Origin: Chryseobacterium gleum
GTDB taxonomy: Bacteria; Bacteroidota; Bacteroidia; Flavobacteriales_D; Sanyastnellaceae
NCBI GenBank assembly: GCA_945878835.1
Contig: CAMCUG010000020.1
Span: forward strand, 1-14,640
Length of the DNA stretch: 14,640 nt
Direction: 5' to 3'
In this document: piece by piece, positions 6,120 to 13,923 of the stretch
Layout: the number at the start of each line of letters is the position of its first letter
Numbering within the stretch: position 1 is the stretch's first letter
The notes under the pieces: model-generated
What the model saw: only the letters and a program-made list of their open reading frames with translations
What the model was told of the DNA's origin: nothing
The model's database searches: none
Made by a program: the position numbers and the translations under genes

Positions 6120-7061
6120 ATGTTGAAAATAGGAGTTTTAGGAACGGGATACTTAGGGAAGATTCACATGCAAGTGCTATCGGAATTACCAGAATTGTTT
6201 ACATCCATTCATTTTTTCGATCCGGATATTAAAGCTGCTAAAGAAGCAGCCGCGCGCTTTGGAATTGAACCGTGCCATAGCCTCGACGCACTTATACATG
6301 AAGTTGATGTGGTAGATGTGGTATCTAGCACGCCTTCACATTTCCAATGCGCTTCAAGTGCCATTCGCAATTTAAAACACGTATTCATTGAAAAGCCAAT
6401 TACTTCGACTTTAGAAGAAAGCAACAGTCTCATTAAACTCGCTAAAGAAGCACAAGTCATTGCACAAGTTGGACACATTGAGCGCTTCAATCCTGCCTTT
6501 TTAGCTATCGCCCCAATGTTAGACCAGCCAAAATACATTGAGGCACATCGATTGAGCCAATACAAAGGGCGCAACAACGATGTATCTGTTATTCTCGATG
6601 TTATGATTCACGATATCGATTTAATCCTTGCCGTTACTAAAGCCAACGTAAGAAGAGTTTCCGCAAATGGCGCTTCAGTTCTTACTTCACACATTGATAT
6701 TGCTAACGCACGCATAGAATTAGACAATGGCTGCGTAGCGAATTTAACAGCTAGCCGGGTAGGAACCGATTCCATGCGCAAAATGAGATTCTATCAGAAA
6801 GATGCATGTTACGTTTCTGACTTATTGAATAAGACTGCCCATAGTTACGAGTTGATTCGAGAGAATGAAGAAAATGAAATAACGAAGAAAAGTATTGCAG
6901 TGCCTGATAACAATGCACTCAAACAAGAGCTAACAAGTTTCGGCGAAGCAGTATTGCATCAGACAGAACCTACTGTTTCCTTAGAAGATGGCCACAAAGC
7001 ACTGGTGGTGGCCGAAATGATTGCTGAAAAAATCAGACTCAACGTTTTCACGTCTGAATAG
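6120..7061 (+). CDS. Gfo/Idh/MocA-family NAD(P)-dependent oxidoreductase
   Basis: Taken from the ATG at 6120 the protein is 313 residues and begins directly with the Rossmann fold (MLKIGVLGTGYLGKIH, glycines 8, 10 and 13). An upstream in-frame ATG at 5985 would add 45 residues that overlap pcm antisense and break the fold's normal start, so I reject it. FIEKP carries the catalytic Lys92, and DVMIHDID (160-167) gives the D-x3-H-x2-D pattern with H164 as the likely catalytic base. The family oxidises or reduces sugar and inositol rings, including UDP-sugar 3-dehydrogenation in glycan synthesis (WbpB type). With a sugar transferase two genes downstream, a nucleotide-sugar role is plausible but not shown. 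A hairpin follows 26 bases after the stop. Confidence 0.9.
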   Translation: MLKIGVLGTGYLGKIHMQVLSELPELFTSIHFFDPDIKAAKEAAARFGIEPCHSLDALIHEVDVVDVVSSTPSHFQCASSAIRNLKHVFIEKPITSTLEESNSLIKLAKEAQVIAQVGHIERFNPAFLAIAPMLDQPKYIEAHRLSQYKGRNNDVSVILDVMIHDIDLILAVTKANVRRVSANGASVLTSHIDIANARIELDNGCVANLTASRVGTDSMRKMRFYQKDACYVSDLLNKTAHSYELIRENEENEITKKSIAVPDNNALKQELTSFGEAVLHQTEPTVSLEDGHKALVVAEMIAEKIRLNVFTSE

Positions 7062-7086
7062 TAAAAAGAAAACTGATTTTTTCATT

Positions 7087-7110
7087 CGCAATAAACTCTT
7101 TTTTATTGCG
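7087..7110 (+). terminator. Hairpin after the oxidoreductase gene; possible terminator or leader element
   Basis: CGCAATAAA (7087-7095) and TTTATTGCG (7102-7110) form a nine-base-pair stem around a six-base loop (CTCTTT). It lies 26 bases after the oxidoreductase stop. Only three T follow, so it is a weak intrinsic terminator at best. Its 5' arm overlaps a segment (7084-7090) that can also pair with 7132-7138, so it may belong to a structured leader. Confidence 0.4.
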
Positions 7111-7132
7111 TTTCCCTCGGGAACCTTTTGAT

Positions 7133-7148
7133 GCGAATGTATATTCGC
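7133..7148 (+). other. Small hairpin in the lipoprotein leader, with an alternative partner upstream
   Basis: GCGAAT (7133-7138) pairs with ATTCGC (7143-7148) around GTAT, 17 bases before the chosen TTG start. The segment TGCGAAT (7132-7138) can instead pair with ATTCGCA at 7084-7090, so the two pairings exclude each other. The stems are short and the regulatory meaning is unproven. Confidence 0.3.
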
Positions 7149-7165
7149 GACCCAAAACTGAACTA

Positions 7166-8032
7166 TTGAAACCATTTGTTTTTTTTATAACCGCTTCCAT
7201 TCTTATTCTTCAAGGATGTGACATTATTAATCCGAAAGAAAAGGAACCTGCGTATTTGTATATTCCTTCATTCACCTTTCAAGCAAATCTAAATCAAGGT
7301 ACTTCTAGCGAGGCCATAACTGAAGTTTGGGTTTATGCAGATGACCAAAGTTTAGGCGTTTTCGATTTGCCCGCAAAAATTCCCATATTGGATTTAGCAA
7401 CATCTAACATTCGGATTTTCGCTGGCATTAAAAACAACGGCATCTCAAACACCCGAATTCGATATCCTTTTTACGCTCCATTTGACACAACACTGACTAT
7501 CTCGGCTTTTCAAGTTGACACGCTCATCCCTCATTTCTCTTACTACAGTCTCGCAGTTATTTCTGAAAAGGGTTTTGAAAGCGGAAACTTCTTCGTTCAA
7601 ACCGGTTCTAACAACGGATCGTTTTCCGTCACAAATCAAGCCGACCAAGTTTTTGAAGGAAACCGAAGTGGTTGGGGACACATAGATGCGGGCTTGAGTC
7701 ATTTGTTTTACAAAGACGACGAGAACCTCACCTATACGAGCGGTGAAAATGTTTTTCTTGAATTGAATTACAGTAGCAATAACATTTTTTCGGTAGGCTA
7801 CATCACAACCACAGGAGGAATTCAATCTAAAAATGTAGCGCTAATCATTAACCCTACCTCAAGCGGAGATGGTCTTTCTCCCGTATGGAAAAAAATATAC
7901 ATTGACTTCGGATATGTTCTTCAACAAAATCCGACGGCTCAATTTCACGAATTATACATTGAATCCATTCCCGCAAACGCAACCACACCTGTGAACATTT
8001 TTCTAGACAATTTGAAGTGGGTCACTTGGTAA
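7166..8032 (+). CDS. Outer-membrane lipoprotein of unknown function
   Basis: From the TTG at 7166 the protein is 288 residues and opens with a textbook lipoprotein signal (MKPFVFFITASILILQGC). The lipobox is LQGC, with the lipidated Cys at residue 18. The frame also has a TTG at 7106 that would add 20 polar residues, but that codon lies inside a hairpin arm, so 7166 is preferred. There is no in-frame ATG near either. After the Cys come DIINPKEKEP, acidic/basic residues like those that direct Bacteroidota lipoproteins to the surface. The rest looks all-beta. The C-terminal half (GFESGNFF, DAGLSHLFYKDD, ending in IFLDNLKWVTW) resembles a carbohydrate-binding beta-sandwich in pattern only. It ends 18 bases before the sugar transferase gene and is likely co-transcribed with it, which suggests a role in surface glycan display or export. 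I do not recognise the family. Confidence 0.82.
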   Translation: MKPFVFFITASILILQGCDIINPKEKEPAYLYIPSFTFQANLNQGTSSEAITEVWVYADDQSLGVFDLPAKIPILDLATSNIRIFAGIKNNGISNTRIRYPFYAPFDTTLTISAFQVDTLIPHFSYYSLAVISEKGFESGNFFVQTGSNNGSFSVTNQADQVFEGNRSGWGHIDAGLSHLFYKDDENLTYTSGENVFLELNYSSNNIFSVGYITTTGGIQSKNVALIINPTSSGDGLSPVWKKIYIDFGYVLQQNPTAQFHELYIESIPANATTPVNIFLDNLKWVTW

Positions 8033-8050
8033 GTGCAAGGTGAATAGAAT

Positions 8051-9460
8051 TTGAAGAACAAAGGAATCATATATTCATACGTCGCCGCAGATTGGATCGC
8101 AGCAGCTTCAGCGTGGACAAGTCTTTACTTTCTCCGGAAAAAATTCGAAGCAATCAAATACGGTTATGATTTAGGATTTCATACCGACACCAATTTTTTC
8201 GCTGCGCTAATATTCATTCCCCTAGGCTGGATTTGCTTCTACGCCATGTGGGGTATGTATTCCGACGTATTGCGCAGACACCGTCTACGCGAAATTGGTC
8301 AAATTCTAGCCACCTCATTAATTGGCAACACTGTCATCTTCTTTTTGTTTTTGTTAGACGACGAGCTTCCCAATTACAATTATTATTACACAACCTTTGG
8401 ATTTCTTTTGCTTGCCCACTTAGGACTAACTCTTCTTCTGAGAGTAATAATAACCTCACGCACAGTTAAAAAAATTCAATCAAGACAATGGGGGTTCCCA
8501 ACGGTTATTGTCGGTGGAAATACCCGCGCGATGCAATTGTATGATGAAATAAGTGAATTGAAGAAATCTCCTGGATTTCAATTTAAAGGATATCTGAAAA
8601 TTAATGGTGCCGACGAGCAACTTTCTGCGAGCTTGCCCCTTTTCGGAAAATATCCAAGCTTACCTGCTATTATCGAAGAACATCACATTGAAGAAGTTAT
8701 TTTATCCATTGAAAGCGGCGATCACAAAGAGCTAGAAAATATTCTAGCGCTGCTTGAAAACTACAACGTTCGAATCAATATAATTCCTGACACCTTCGAT
8801 ATATTGTCGGGAAACGTAAAGATGACGAGCATTTTTGGTGTGCCTCTTATTCGTTTGAACACCTTGCTTATGCCAAGTTGGCAATTCAGTATTAAACGAA
8901 TTTTAGACATCGTTTTTAGTGCTATCGCGCTTATTATTTTATCACCTCTTCTGCTTATTATCTCTGCCTTAGTGAAATCTACCTCACACGGATCCATCTT
9001 CTTTTTTCAAGAGAGAATTGGAAGAAATGGAGTTCCTTTTCAGATTATTAAATTCCGAAGCATGTGCACCGATGCGGAAAAATTAGGTCCGCAATTGAGT
9101 TCAACGCATGATTCTCGCATTACCAAATTTGGAAAATTTCTTAGAAAAACACGCTTCGATGAATTGCCTCAATTCTGGAATGTACTAGCCGGAGATATGG
9201 CACTTGTTGGACCGAGACCGGAACGTCAGTTTTATATTGATCAGATTTCTAAAATAAATCCACACTATCAAAAGCTTCATCGCATTCGTCCGGGTATTAC
9301 ATCGTGGGGACAGGTGAAATATGGTTATGCTGAAAACGTTGAGGAAATGGTTCAGCGTCTTCGTTACGATTTATTGTACCTTGAAAACATGTCGTTAGCC
9401 ATGGATATTAAGATTCTCTTTTACACCGTTGTGATTGTGTTAAAAGGGAGCGGGAAGTAA
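8051..9460 (+). CDS. Polyprenyl-phosphate sugar-1-phosphate transferase (initiating glycosyltransferase, WcaJ-like)
   Basis: This inner-membrane enzyme moves a sugar phosphate from a nucleotide sugar to undecaprenyl phosphate, starting synthesis of an exopolysaccharide, capsule or O-antigen. Membrane segments lie at about 6-28, 49-69, 85-102 and 112-133. They are followed by a Rossmann-like CoA-binding-type domain (TVIVGGN at 151-157), a fifth hydrophobic hairpin (284-308) and the bacterial sugar transferase domain (about 280-469). That domain shows KFRSM, D-x-R-I-T-x-F-G-x-F-L-R, the catalytic pair D370-E371 in TRFDELPQ, GDMALVGPRPE and RPGITSWGQVKYG. The 469-residue length is normal. The start must be TTG: a stop (TAG) lies two codons upstream, and the first in-frame ATG comes only after the second membrane segment. 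AAGG lies about 10 bases upstream of the TTG. Confidence 0.94.
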   Translation: MKNKGIIYSYVAADWIAAASAWTSLYFLRKKFEAIKYGYDLGFHTDTNFFAALIFIPLGWICFYAMWGMYSDVLRRHRLREIGQILATSLIGNTVIFFLFLLDDELPNYNYYYTTFGFLLLAHLGLTLLLRVIITSRTVKKIQSRQWGFPTVIVGGNTRAMQLYDEISELKKSPGFQFKGYLKINGADEQLSASLPLFGKYPSLPAIIEEHHIEEVILSIESGDHKELENILALLENYNVRINIIPDTFDILSGNVKMTSIFGVPLIRLNTLLMPSWQFSIKRILDIVFSAIALIILSPLLLIISALVKSTSHGSIFFFQERIGRNGVPFQIIKFRSMCTDAEKLGPQLSSTHDSRITKFGKFLRKTRFDELPQFWNVLAGDMALVGPRPERQFYIDQISKINPHYQKLHRIRPGITSWGQVKYGYAENVEEMVQRLRYDLLYLENMSLAMDIKILFYTVVIVLKGSGK

Positions 9461-9488
9461 TTGTTCATTACAACTTTCCTTAACTTAG
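9461..9488 (+). promoter_or_regulatory. Near-consensus promoter (TTG, 17 bases, TAACTTAG) before the T9SS cargo gene
   Basis: TTG at 9461-9463 is followed after 17 bases by TAACTTAG (9481-9488), one mismatch from TAnnTTTG. It ends 11 bases before the ATG at 9500. If it is real, the TTG at 9461 is a -33 element and not a start codon, and the cargo gene can be expressed apart from the sugar transferase. Confidence 0.4.
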
Positions 9489-9499
9489 CAAAAAAAATC

Positions 9500-11218
9500 A
9501 TGAGTCGTTTAAATTGGATTCAACTTTTCTGTGCGTGTGCACTTGGCTATTTTCTTTTTTCTTCCAATAGCAACGGAAGAGCAACAGTAGCAAATTCAGG
9601 AAACACAGGAGCTCCCGGAGAGAATACATGTGGACAATGCCACAGCGGCGGGAATTACAACGCATCTGTTACCGTTCAGATGTTTGCTCAAGGTGCAACG
9701 GTGCCAACGACTCAATTCTTTCCTGGAAATACGTACACCGTAAAAGTTACCGTGAACAATGCCATGGGAAATCCTTTCGGTTATGGATTCCAATTCACTG
9801 CTTTAACCGACGCAGACAACTCGCCAATTAGCGGCTATAGCAGCCTTGCTTCGAATGTTAAGCAAAAAACAATTACCGTTGTAAACGCCTTCACAGGCAG
9901 AACTTACCTCGAGCACAACGGTGTGACATCGAACAATCTTTTCCAATTCAACTGGACTGCTCCGGCAAATTTAAATGAGCCTGTAACATTTTTCGCAAGT
10001 GGAAACGTTGTAAACGGAACAGGTTCAACGGGAGGAGATGCCACCGCAAATACTTCGTTAACCTTGTATCCCGCGGTGCAAGTGAGCAACGATATTGTTC
10101 AACCTTCATGTGCGAACAGCGGTATTGGAACTATTACATTGACTATTTCAGGTGGACAAGCGCCTTACAATGTCGTTTGGCAAGACGGATCAACAGGAAC
10201 CAGTATTCAAGGTGGACCAGGCTCCTACTCTGCATTAGTCACAGATTTCGCAGGAAATTCAGCAACCCTTCCTGCAGTATTAAATACATTCACGCCGCTT
10301 ACCATCGAATCTACTTCGACAGATGTTTCTTGTTTTGGACTTTGCGACGGCAGTATAAATCTGAACTTTATTTCTGGCACAGCGCCATATCTTATACAGT
10401 GGAGTGATGGTTCAGTCGGAGGAAATAATCTCACCAATTTATGCGCTGGAATTTACACTGCGGAGGTTACCGACGCTAATGGATGTTCTTTCCTTGTTAT
10501 GGACACCATTTTCGAACCTACAGCAATTACAAATGCTCCGGATATTCAAAACGTTTCTTGCGCCGGAAATTTAGACGGAGGGATTTTTAACAATCCACAA
10601 GGCGGAATAGCGCCATACACCTACACTTGGAGTCATGATTTATTTTTGACTGAAAGTAGCGCAATCTATTTACTGGCTGGAAATTACACTTTAACGATAA
10701 CTGATTTTAACGGATGTGAATTCTCTGAAACAATCACTATTGAAGAGCCTGATTCGTTAGACTATTCCGTTGAACTCTTTGTTGAAGGAGGATTGGGTGT
10801 TGGTGAAGTTCAGATGACTACTACCGGTGGAACGCTACCCTACCAATGGAATTGGCTTCATGGTGACACGAATGAAGACACAACGATTCCTGAACTCACC
10901 ACTAGTTATTGCATTATTACAGATGTGAACGGTTGCGCCATTCAAACTGAAAATTTCACAACAATTACCTCTGTTGAAAATTACGATTTCCAATTTGAGT
11001 TATTTCCTCAACCGGCAAATGAAACGCTTAATGTTTCAACGACTCAAACTTTCGAACGTTTAGATATTTTGAATTCAACAGGAGAGCGCATTTTTACCAT
11101 GAGCAATCCACAAAGAATGCAACAAATAAATGTTTCTGAATGGAGTACGGGAAGTTATATCCTTCAATTAACACAGGGCAATACCCGCGTGAATCGCCTG
11201 TTTTTAGTGAAACACTAA
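9500..11218 (+). CDS. T9SS type A cargo protein with CxxCH-containing N-terminal domain and SprB-like repeats
   Basis: From the ATG at 9500 the protein is 572 residues. An upstream TTG at 9461 would add 13 residues before the signal peptide and is less likely. Residues 1-26 look like a signal peptide. The domain at about 34-190 opens with TGAPGENTCGQCHSGG, the layout of the choice-of-anchor V family, in which C44, C47 and H48 form a CxxCH motif that could bind heme c. Four SprB-like repeats follow (about 200-270, 271-340, 345-417 and 420-487), each with a GG/SGTAPY-type turn, a W, and a T-D-x-N-G-C-like end. The last part (about 498-572) is a T9SS type A sorting domain (ELFPQPANETL, then GSYILQLTQGNTRVNRLFLVKH as its final strands). 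The protein should be secreted and surface-anchored. Its stop overlaps the convergent hutH stop by three or four bases. Confidence 0.92.
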   Translation: MSRLNWIQLFCACALGYFLFSSNSNGRATVANSGNTGAPGENTCGQCHSGGNYNASVTVQMFAQGATVPTTQFFPGNTYTVKVTVNNAMGNPFGYGFQFTALTDADNSPISGYSSLASNVKQKTITVVNAFTGRTYLEHNGVTSNNLFQFNWTAPANLNEPVTFFASGNVVNGTGSTGGDATANTSLTLYPAVQVSNDIVQPSCANSGIGTITLTISGGQAPYNVVWQDGSTGTSIQGGPGSYSALVTDFAGNSATLPAVLNTFTPLTIESTSTDVSCFGLCDGSINLNFISGTAPYLIQWSDGSVGGNNLTNLCAGIYTAEVTDANGCSFLVMDTIFEPTAITNAPDIQNVSCAGNLDGGIFNNPQGGIAPYTYTWSHDLFLTESSAIYLLAGNYTLTITDFNGCEFSETITIEEPDSLDYSVELFVEGGLGVGEVQMTTTGGTLPYQWNWLHGDTNEDTTIPELTTSYCIITDVNGCAIQTENFTTITSVENYDFQFELFPQPANETLNVSTTQTFERLDILNSTGERIFTMSNPQRMQQINVSEWSTGSYILQLTQGNTRVNRLFLVKH

Positions 11219-12702
11219 TTTAATTCCAACAACTCGAAAGCCTTCTGCATGTCTGCATGCTGAAAGCGATCTTGAACGTAGTGAGAAACAACGGCTCTCA
11301 ATTGCGCGTGCATGTCTTCCACTACTTTAGAAGATTTAAGTGGACGTCTGAAATCCAATCCCTGAGCAGCGTTCAACCACTCAATGGCTAGAACAGATTG
11401 AAGATTTTTCACCACTTGAAAACACTTTGTTGCGCCGTTTGCACCCATGCTCACGTGGTCTTCTTGACCGTTGCTGCTGTCTATGGTGTCTACACTTGAG
11501 GGCGTACACAATTGTTTGTTCTGACTTACGATAGACGCGGCGGCGTATTGAGGAATCATGAAGCCGCTGTTCAGTCCTGCATCCTTCACTAAGAATACAG
11601 GTAAACCTCTTTGTCCTGAAATAAGTTTGTATGTTCTTCTTTCCGAAATACTCGCTACTTCCGCCAAAGCGATGGCCAAAAAATCCATGCTCAACGCCAA
11701 CGGTTGTCCGTGAAAATTTCCACCAGAAATAATCTGATTTTCTTCAGGAAAAATAATTGGATTGTCTGTTACCGCATTGATTTCTCTTTCAACAATGGTA
11801 AGCACATAGGCTATCGCATCATGCGAAGCACCCAACACTTGCGGAATACAACGGAATGAATACGGGTCTTGAACGTGTGCTTTTTTCTGAACTTGAATTT
11901 CACTTCCCTTCAAAGCATCTTGCATGGAGATTGCTACAATCTGTTGTCCTTCTTGATTTCGCACACGATGTGTTAAATCTATGAACGGCTCTGGACGCGC
12001 ATCAAACGCATCAACAGACATCGCTGCAATGTTTATGGCATTGTCGAACAAATGCTCGGCACGAATTAAATTCTCTACTGAATACGCCAACATAAACTGC
12101 GTGCCATTGATAAGCGCTAAACCTTCTTTCGATTGAAGTCTAATTGGCTTTAAGTGTTCTTCCTTTAAGACGTCTGACACATTGCGCTCATAGCCCTTAT
12201 ACATCACCTTTCCTTCACCAATTAACGGGAGACATAAGTGAGAGAGCGGACAAAGATCTCCGCTCGCTCCTAATGATCCTTGCGTGAAAACGATTGGTAA
12301 AATATTTCGATGATAGAATTCCAACAACAATTCAACGGTTGCCAATTGAACACCGCTGTGTCCGTGGGAAAGACTTTTTGCTTTCAAGACTAACATTAAA
12401 CGAACAATTTCTTCAGGAACACGATCTCCCATTCCGCATGCATGCGAACGAAGCAAATTGTTCTGAAGAAGATTCAAATCGTCTTTCGAAATTTCGGTAT
12501 TGCACAACGAACCGAAACCTGTGTTTATGCCGTATACCGGACTCTCGCTTGTTTCTAAATAGGAATCGAGAAATTCTCTACAAGCATTAATTTTCTCCTT
12601 CGCTATTCCCGAAAGTTCAACTTGAATATTTCCTGTTCTCACTGAAATGAGGTCGTTCAACACCCATTCTTCGCTTGGGCAAAGGATTAAATTATTACTC
12701 AT
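11215..12702 (-). CDS. hutH: Histidine ammonia-lyase
   Basis: This cytoplasmic enzyme removes ammonia from L-histidine to give urocanate, the first step of histidine breakdown. At 495 residues it has normal length. The self-forming MIO cofactor comes from A146-S147-G148 in GSLGASGDLCPLSH. Other family signatures are VYGINTGFG (Y57), RSHACGMG (H87, at the position linked to histidine over phenylalanine), ALINGTQ, QDPYSFRCIPQVLGA, TDNPIIF, SGGNFHGQPLA and GQEDHVSMG. These favour HutH over phenylalanine lyases or aminomutases. The usual hutU, hutI and hutG genes are not adjacent, so the gene is either solitary or its pathway lies elsewhere. It is convergent with the T9SS cargo gene, the stop codons overlapping, and lies 109 bases downstream of manC on the same strand. 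Confidence 0.95.
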   Translation of the reverse strand: MSNNLILCPSEEWVLNDLISVRTGNIQVELSGIAKEKINACREFLDSYLETSESPVYGINTGFGSLCNTEISKDDLNLLQNNLLRSHACGMGDRVPEEIVRLMLVLKAKSLSHGHSGVQLATVELLLEFYHRNILPIVFTQGSLGASGDLCPLSHLCLPLIGEGKVMYKGYERNVSDVLKEEHLKPIRLQSKEGLALINGTQFMLAYSVENLIRAEHLFDNAINIAAMSVDAFDARPEPFIDLTHRVRNQEGQQIVAISMQDALKGSEIQVQKKAHVQDPYSFRCIPQVLGASHDAIAYVLTIVEREINAVTDNPIIFPEENQIISGGNFHGQPLALSMDFLAIALAEVASISERRTYKLISGQRGLPVFLVKDAGLNSGFMIPQYAAASIVSQNKQLCTPSSVDTIDSSNGQEDHVSMGANGATKCFQVVKNLQSVLAIEWLNAAQGLDFRRPLKSSKVVEDMHAQLRAVVSHYVQDRFQHADMQKAFELLELN

Positions 12703-12811
12703 AGAAATTAACTCAACTTAAAAACAATAGGTAAGGTCATGAATACTCTTTTTGGTTGCCCTGCGCTAAATAAAGCATTCAAAACAAACAACGTTGAAAA
12801 AATATATTTCA

Positions 12812-13906
12812 CTATACCCATGACTCGCCTTTGTTAATCTTAATGTCGTTTACGAATTGCTTAATTTTTTGCTCGTCTTCTTTTTTGCAGACCAACAATG
12901 AAACGCCTGTGTCAACGACAATGTATCCGTTCAATCCGTGAAGAACAACCAACTTCTCGCTACCCACGTGCACAACGCTATCTGAGCAGTTGTACAACAT
13001 CACGTTCTCTCCTACTACTCCGTTGTTGTGCTCGTCTGTTTCCAATTGCGTGTGCAGTGAACCCCAAGTGCCGAGGTCGCTCCAACCGAAATCGCTTAAG
13101 ACAACATTTACGTTTTTCGCTTTTTCCATTATACCATAATCGATACTAATGTTCTCGCAACTGCTGTACATGTTGTTTATGAATTCAGCTTCTTCAGCTG
13201 TTCCGTATTTTCCTTTTCCTTCTTCAAACTGAGAATACATCTCAGGAAGATGACTTTGAAACGCCTTCATAATCGAAGGTAAATTCCACACGAAAATTCC
13301 GGAATTCCAATAGAAGTCTCCGCTTTCAATGAAGTCCTTCGCCAATTCCAAATTGGGTTTTTCAGTAAAGGTTTTAACTTTCTTCACGCGATCGTTGTCT
13401 ACATCTTTGGTGTCTGCCCATTGAATGTATCCGTATCCGGTATCAGGGCGAGTTGGTTTAATTCCAAGCGTTACTAGGTTTCCAGATTTATTCGCTTGAT
13501 TCATGCTGATCTGAATGTCTTCAATGAAAGATGCTTCACGCGTAATCAGATGATCGCTTGGTGCCACAACAATGCTTGCATCGGGCGTGCGCTCTGCTAT
13601 CCAGAAGGCTGAATAGGCAACACACGGAGCGGTGTTGCGCATGAAAGGTTCACACAACACTTGTTCTGGTTTCAGATCTGGTAATTGCTCTAACACTAGC
13701 GCCTTGTATCGTTCATTCGTTACCACCAAAATATTCTCTTTCGGAACAAGGGGTAGAAAACGATCGTACGTCATTTGAATGAGCGTGCGTCCTGTTCCAA
13801 GAATATCGTGAAACTGCTTTGGAAAAGCGGTGCGACTCATAGGCCAGAATCTTGAGCCAATTCCGCCTGCCATAATTACGCAGTAGTTTTTTGAAATATC
13901 AGTCAT
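12812..13906 (-). CDS. manC: Mannose-1-phosphate guanylyltransferase
   Basis: The enzyme makes GDP-mannose from mannose 1-phosphate and GTP, supplying mannose, fucose and related sugars for surface glycans. Of 364 residues, about 1-290 form the nucleotidyltransferase fold: IMAGGIGSRFWPMSR with the pyrophosphorylase signature (13-25), PKQF (29-32), RNTAP (90-94), APSDH (115-119), FTEKP (180-184), WNSGIF (200-205), DYGIMEKA (256-263) and FGWSDLGTWGSL (273-284). The C-terminal 70 residues form the short beta-helix-like part. The long isomerase domain of bifunctional ManC/AlgA enzymes is absent, so this is the monofunctional short form. It lies 17 bases downstream of fumC and is probably co-transcribed with it. 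Confidence 0.94.
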   Translation of the reverse strand: MTDISKNYCVIMAGGIGSRFWPMSRTAFPKQFHDILGTGRTLIQMTYDRFLPLVPKENILVVTNERYKALVLEQLPDLKPEQVLCEPFMRNTAPCVAYSAFWIAERTPDASIVVAPSDHLITREASFIEDIQISMNQANKSGNLVTLGIKPTRPDTGYGYIQWADTKDVDNDRVKKVKTFTEKPNLELAKDFIESGDFYWNSGIFVWNLPSIMKAFQSHLPEMYSQFEEGKGKYGTAEEAEFINNMYSSCENISIDYGIMEKAKNVNVVLSDFGWSDLGTWGSLHTQLETDEHNNGVVGENVMLYNCSDSVVHVGSEKLVVLHGLNGYIVVDTGVSLLVCKKEDEQKIKQFVNDIKINKGESWV

Positions 13907-13923
13907 GTACTAAAAGTATCAAA

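Noticed and set aside
7106..7165. TTG start at 7106 for the lipoprotein
   Set aside because: The codon lies in the 3' arm of a hairpin and adds 20 polar residues before an otherwise ideal lipoprotein signal. TTG 7166 is preferred, although 7106 cannot be excluded.
10108..10437. Alternative-frame ORFs inside the SprB-like repeats
   Set aside because: The main frame carries clear repeat and sorting domains. The other frames give Cys/Arg-rich nonsense.
12703..12811. Promoter or terminator between manC and hutH
   Set aside because: I found no good TAnnTTTG box on the minus strand and no hairpin with a T-run in these 109 bases.
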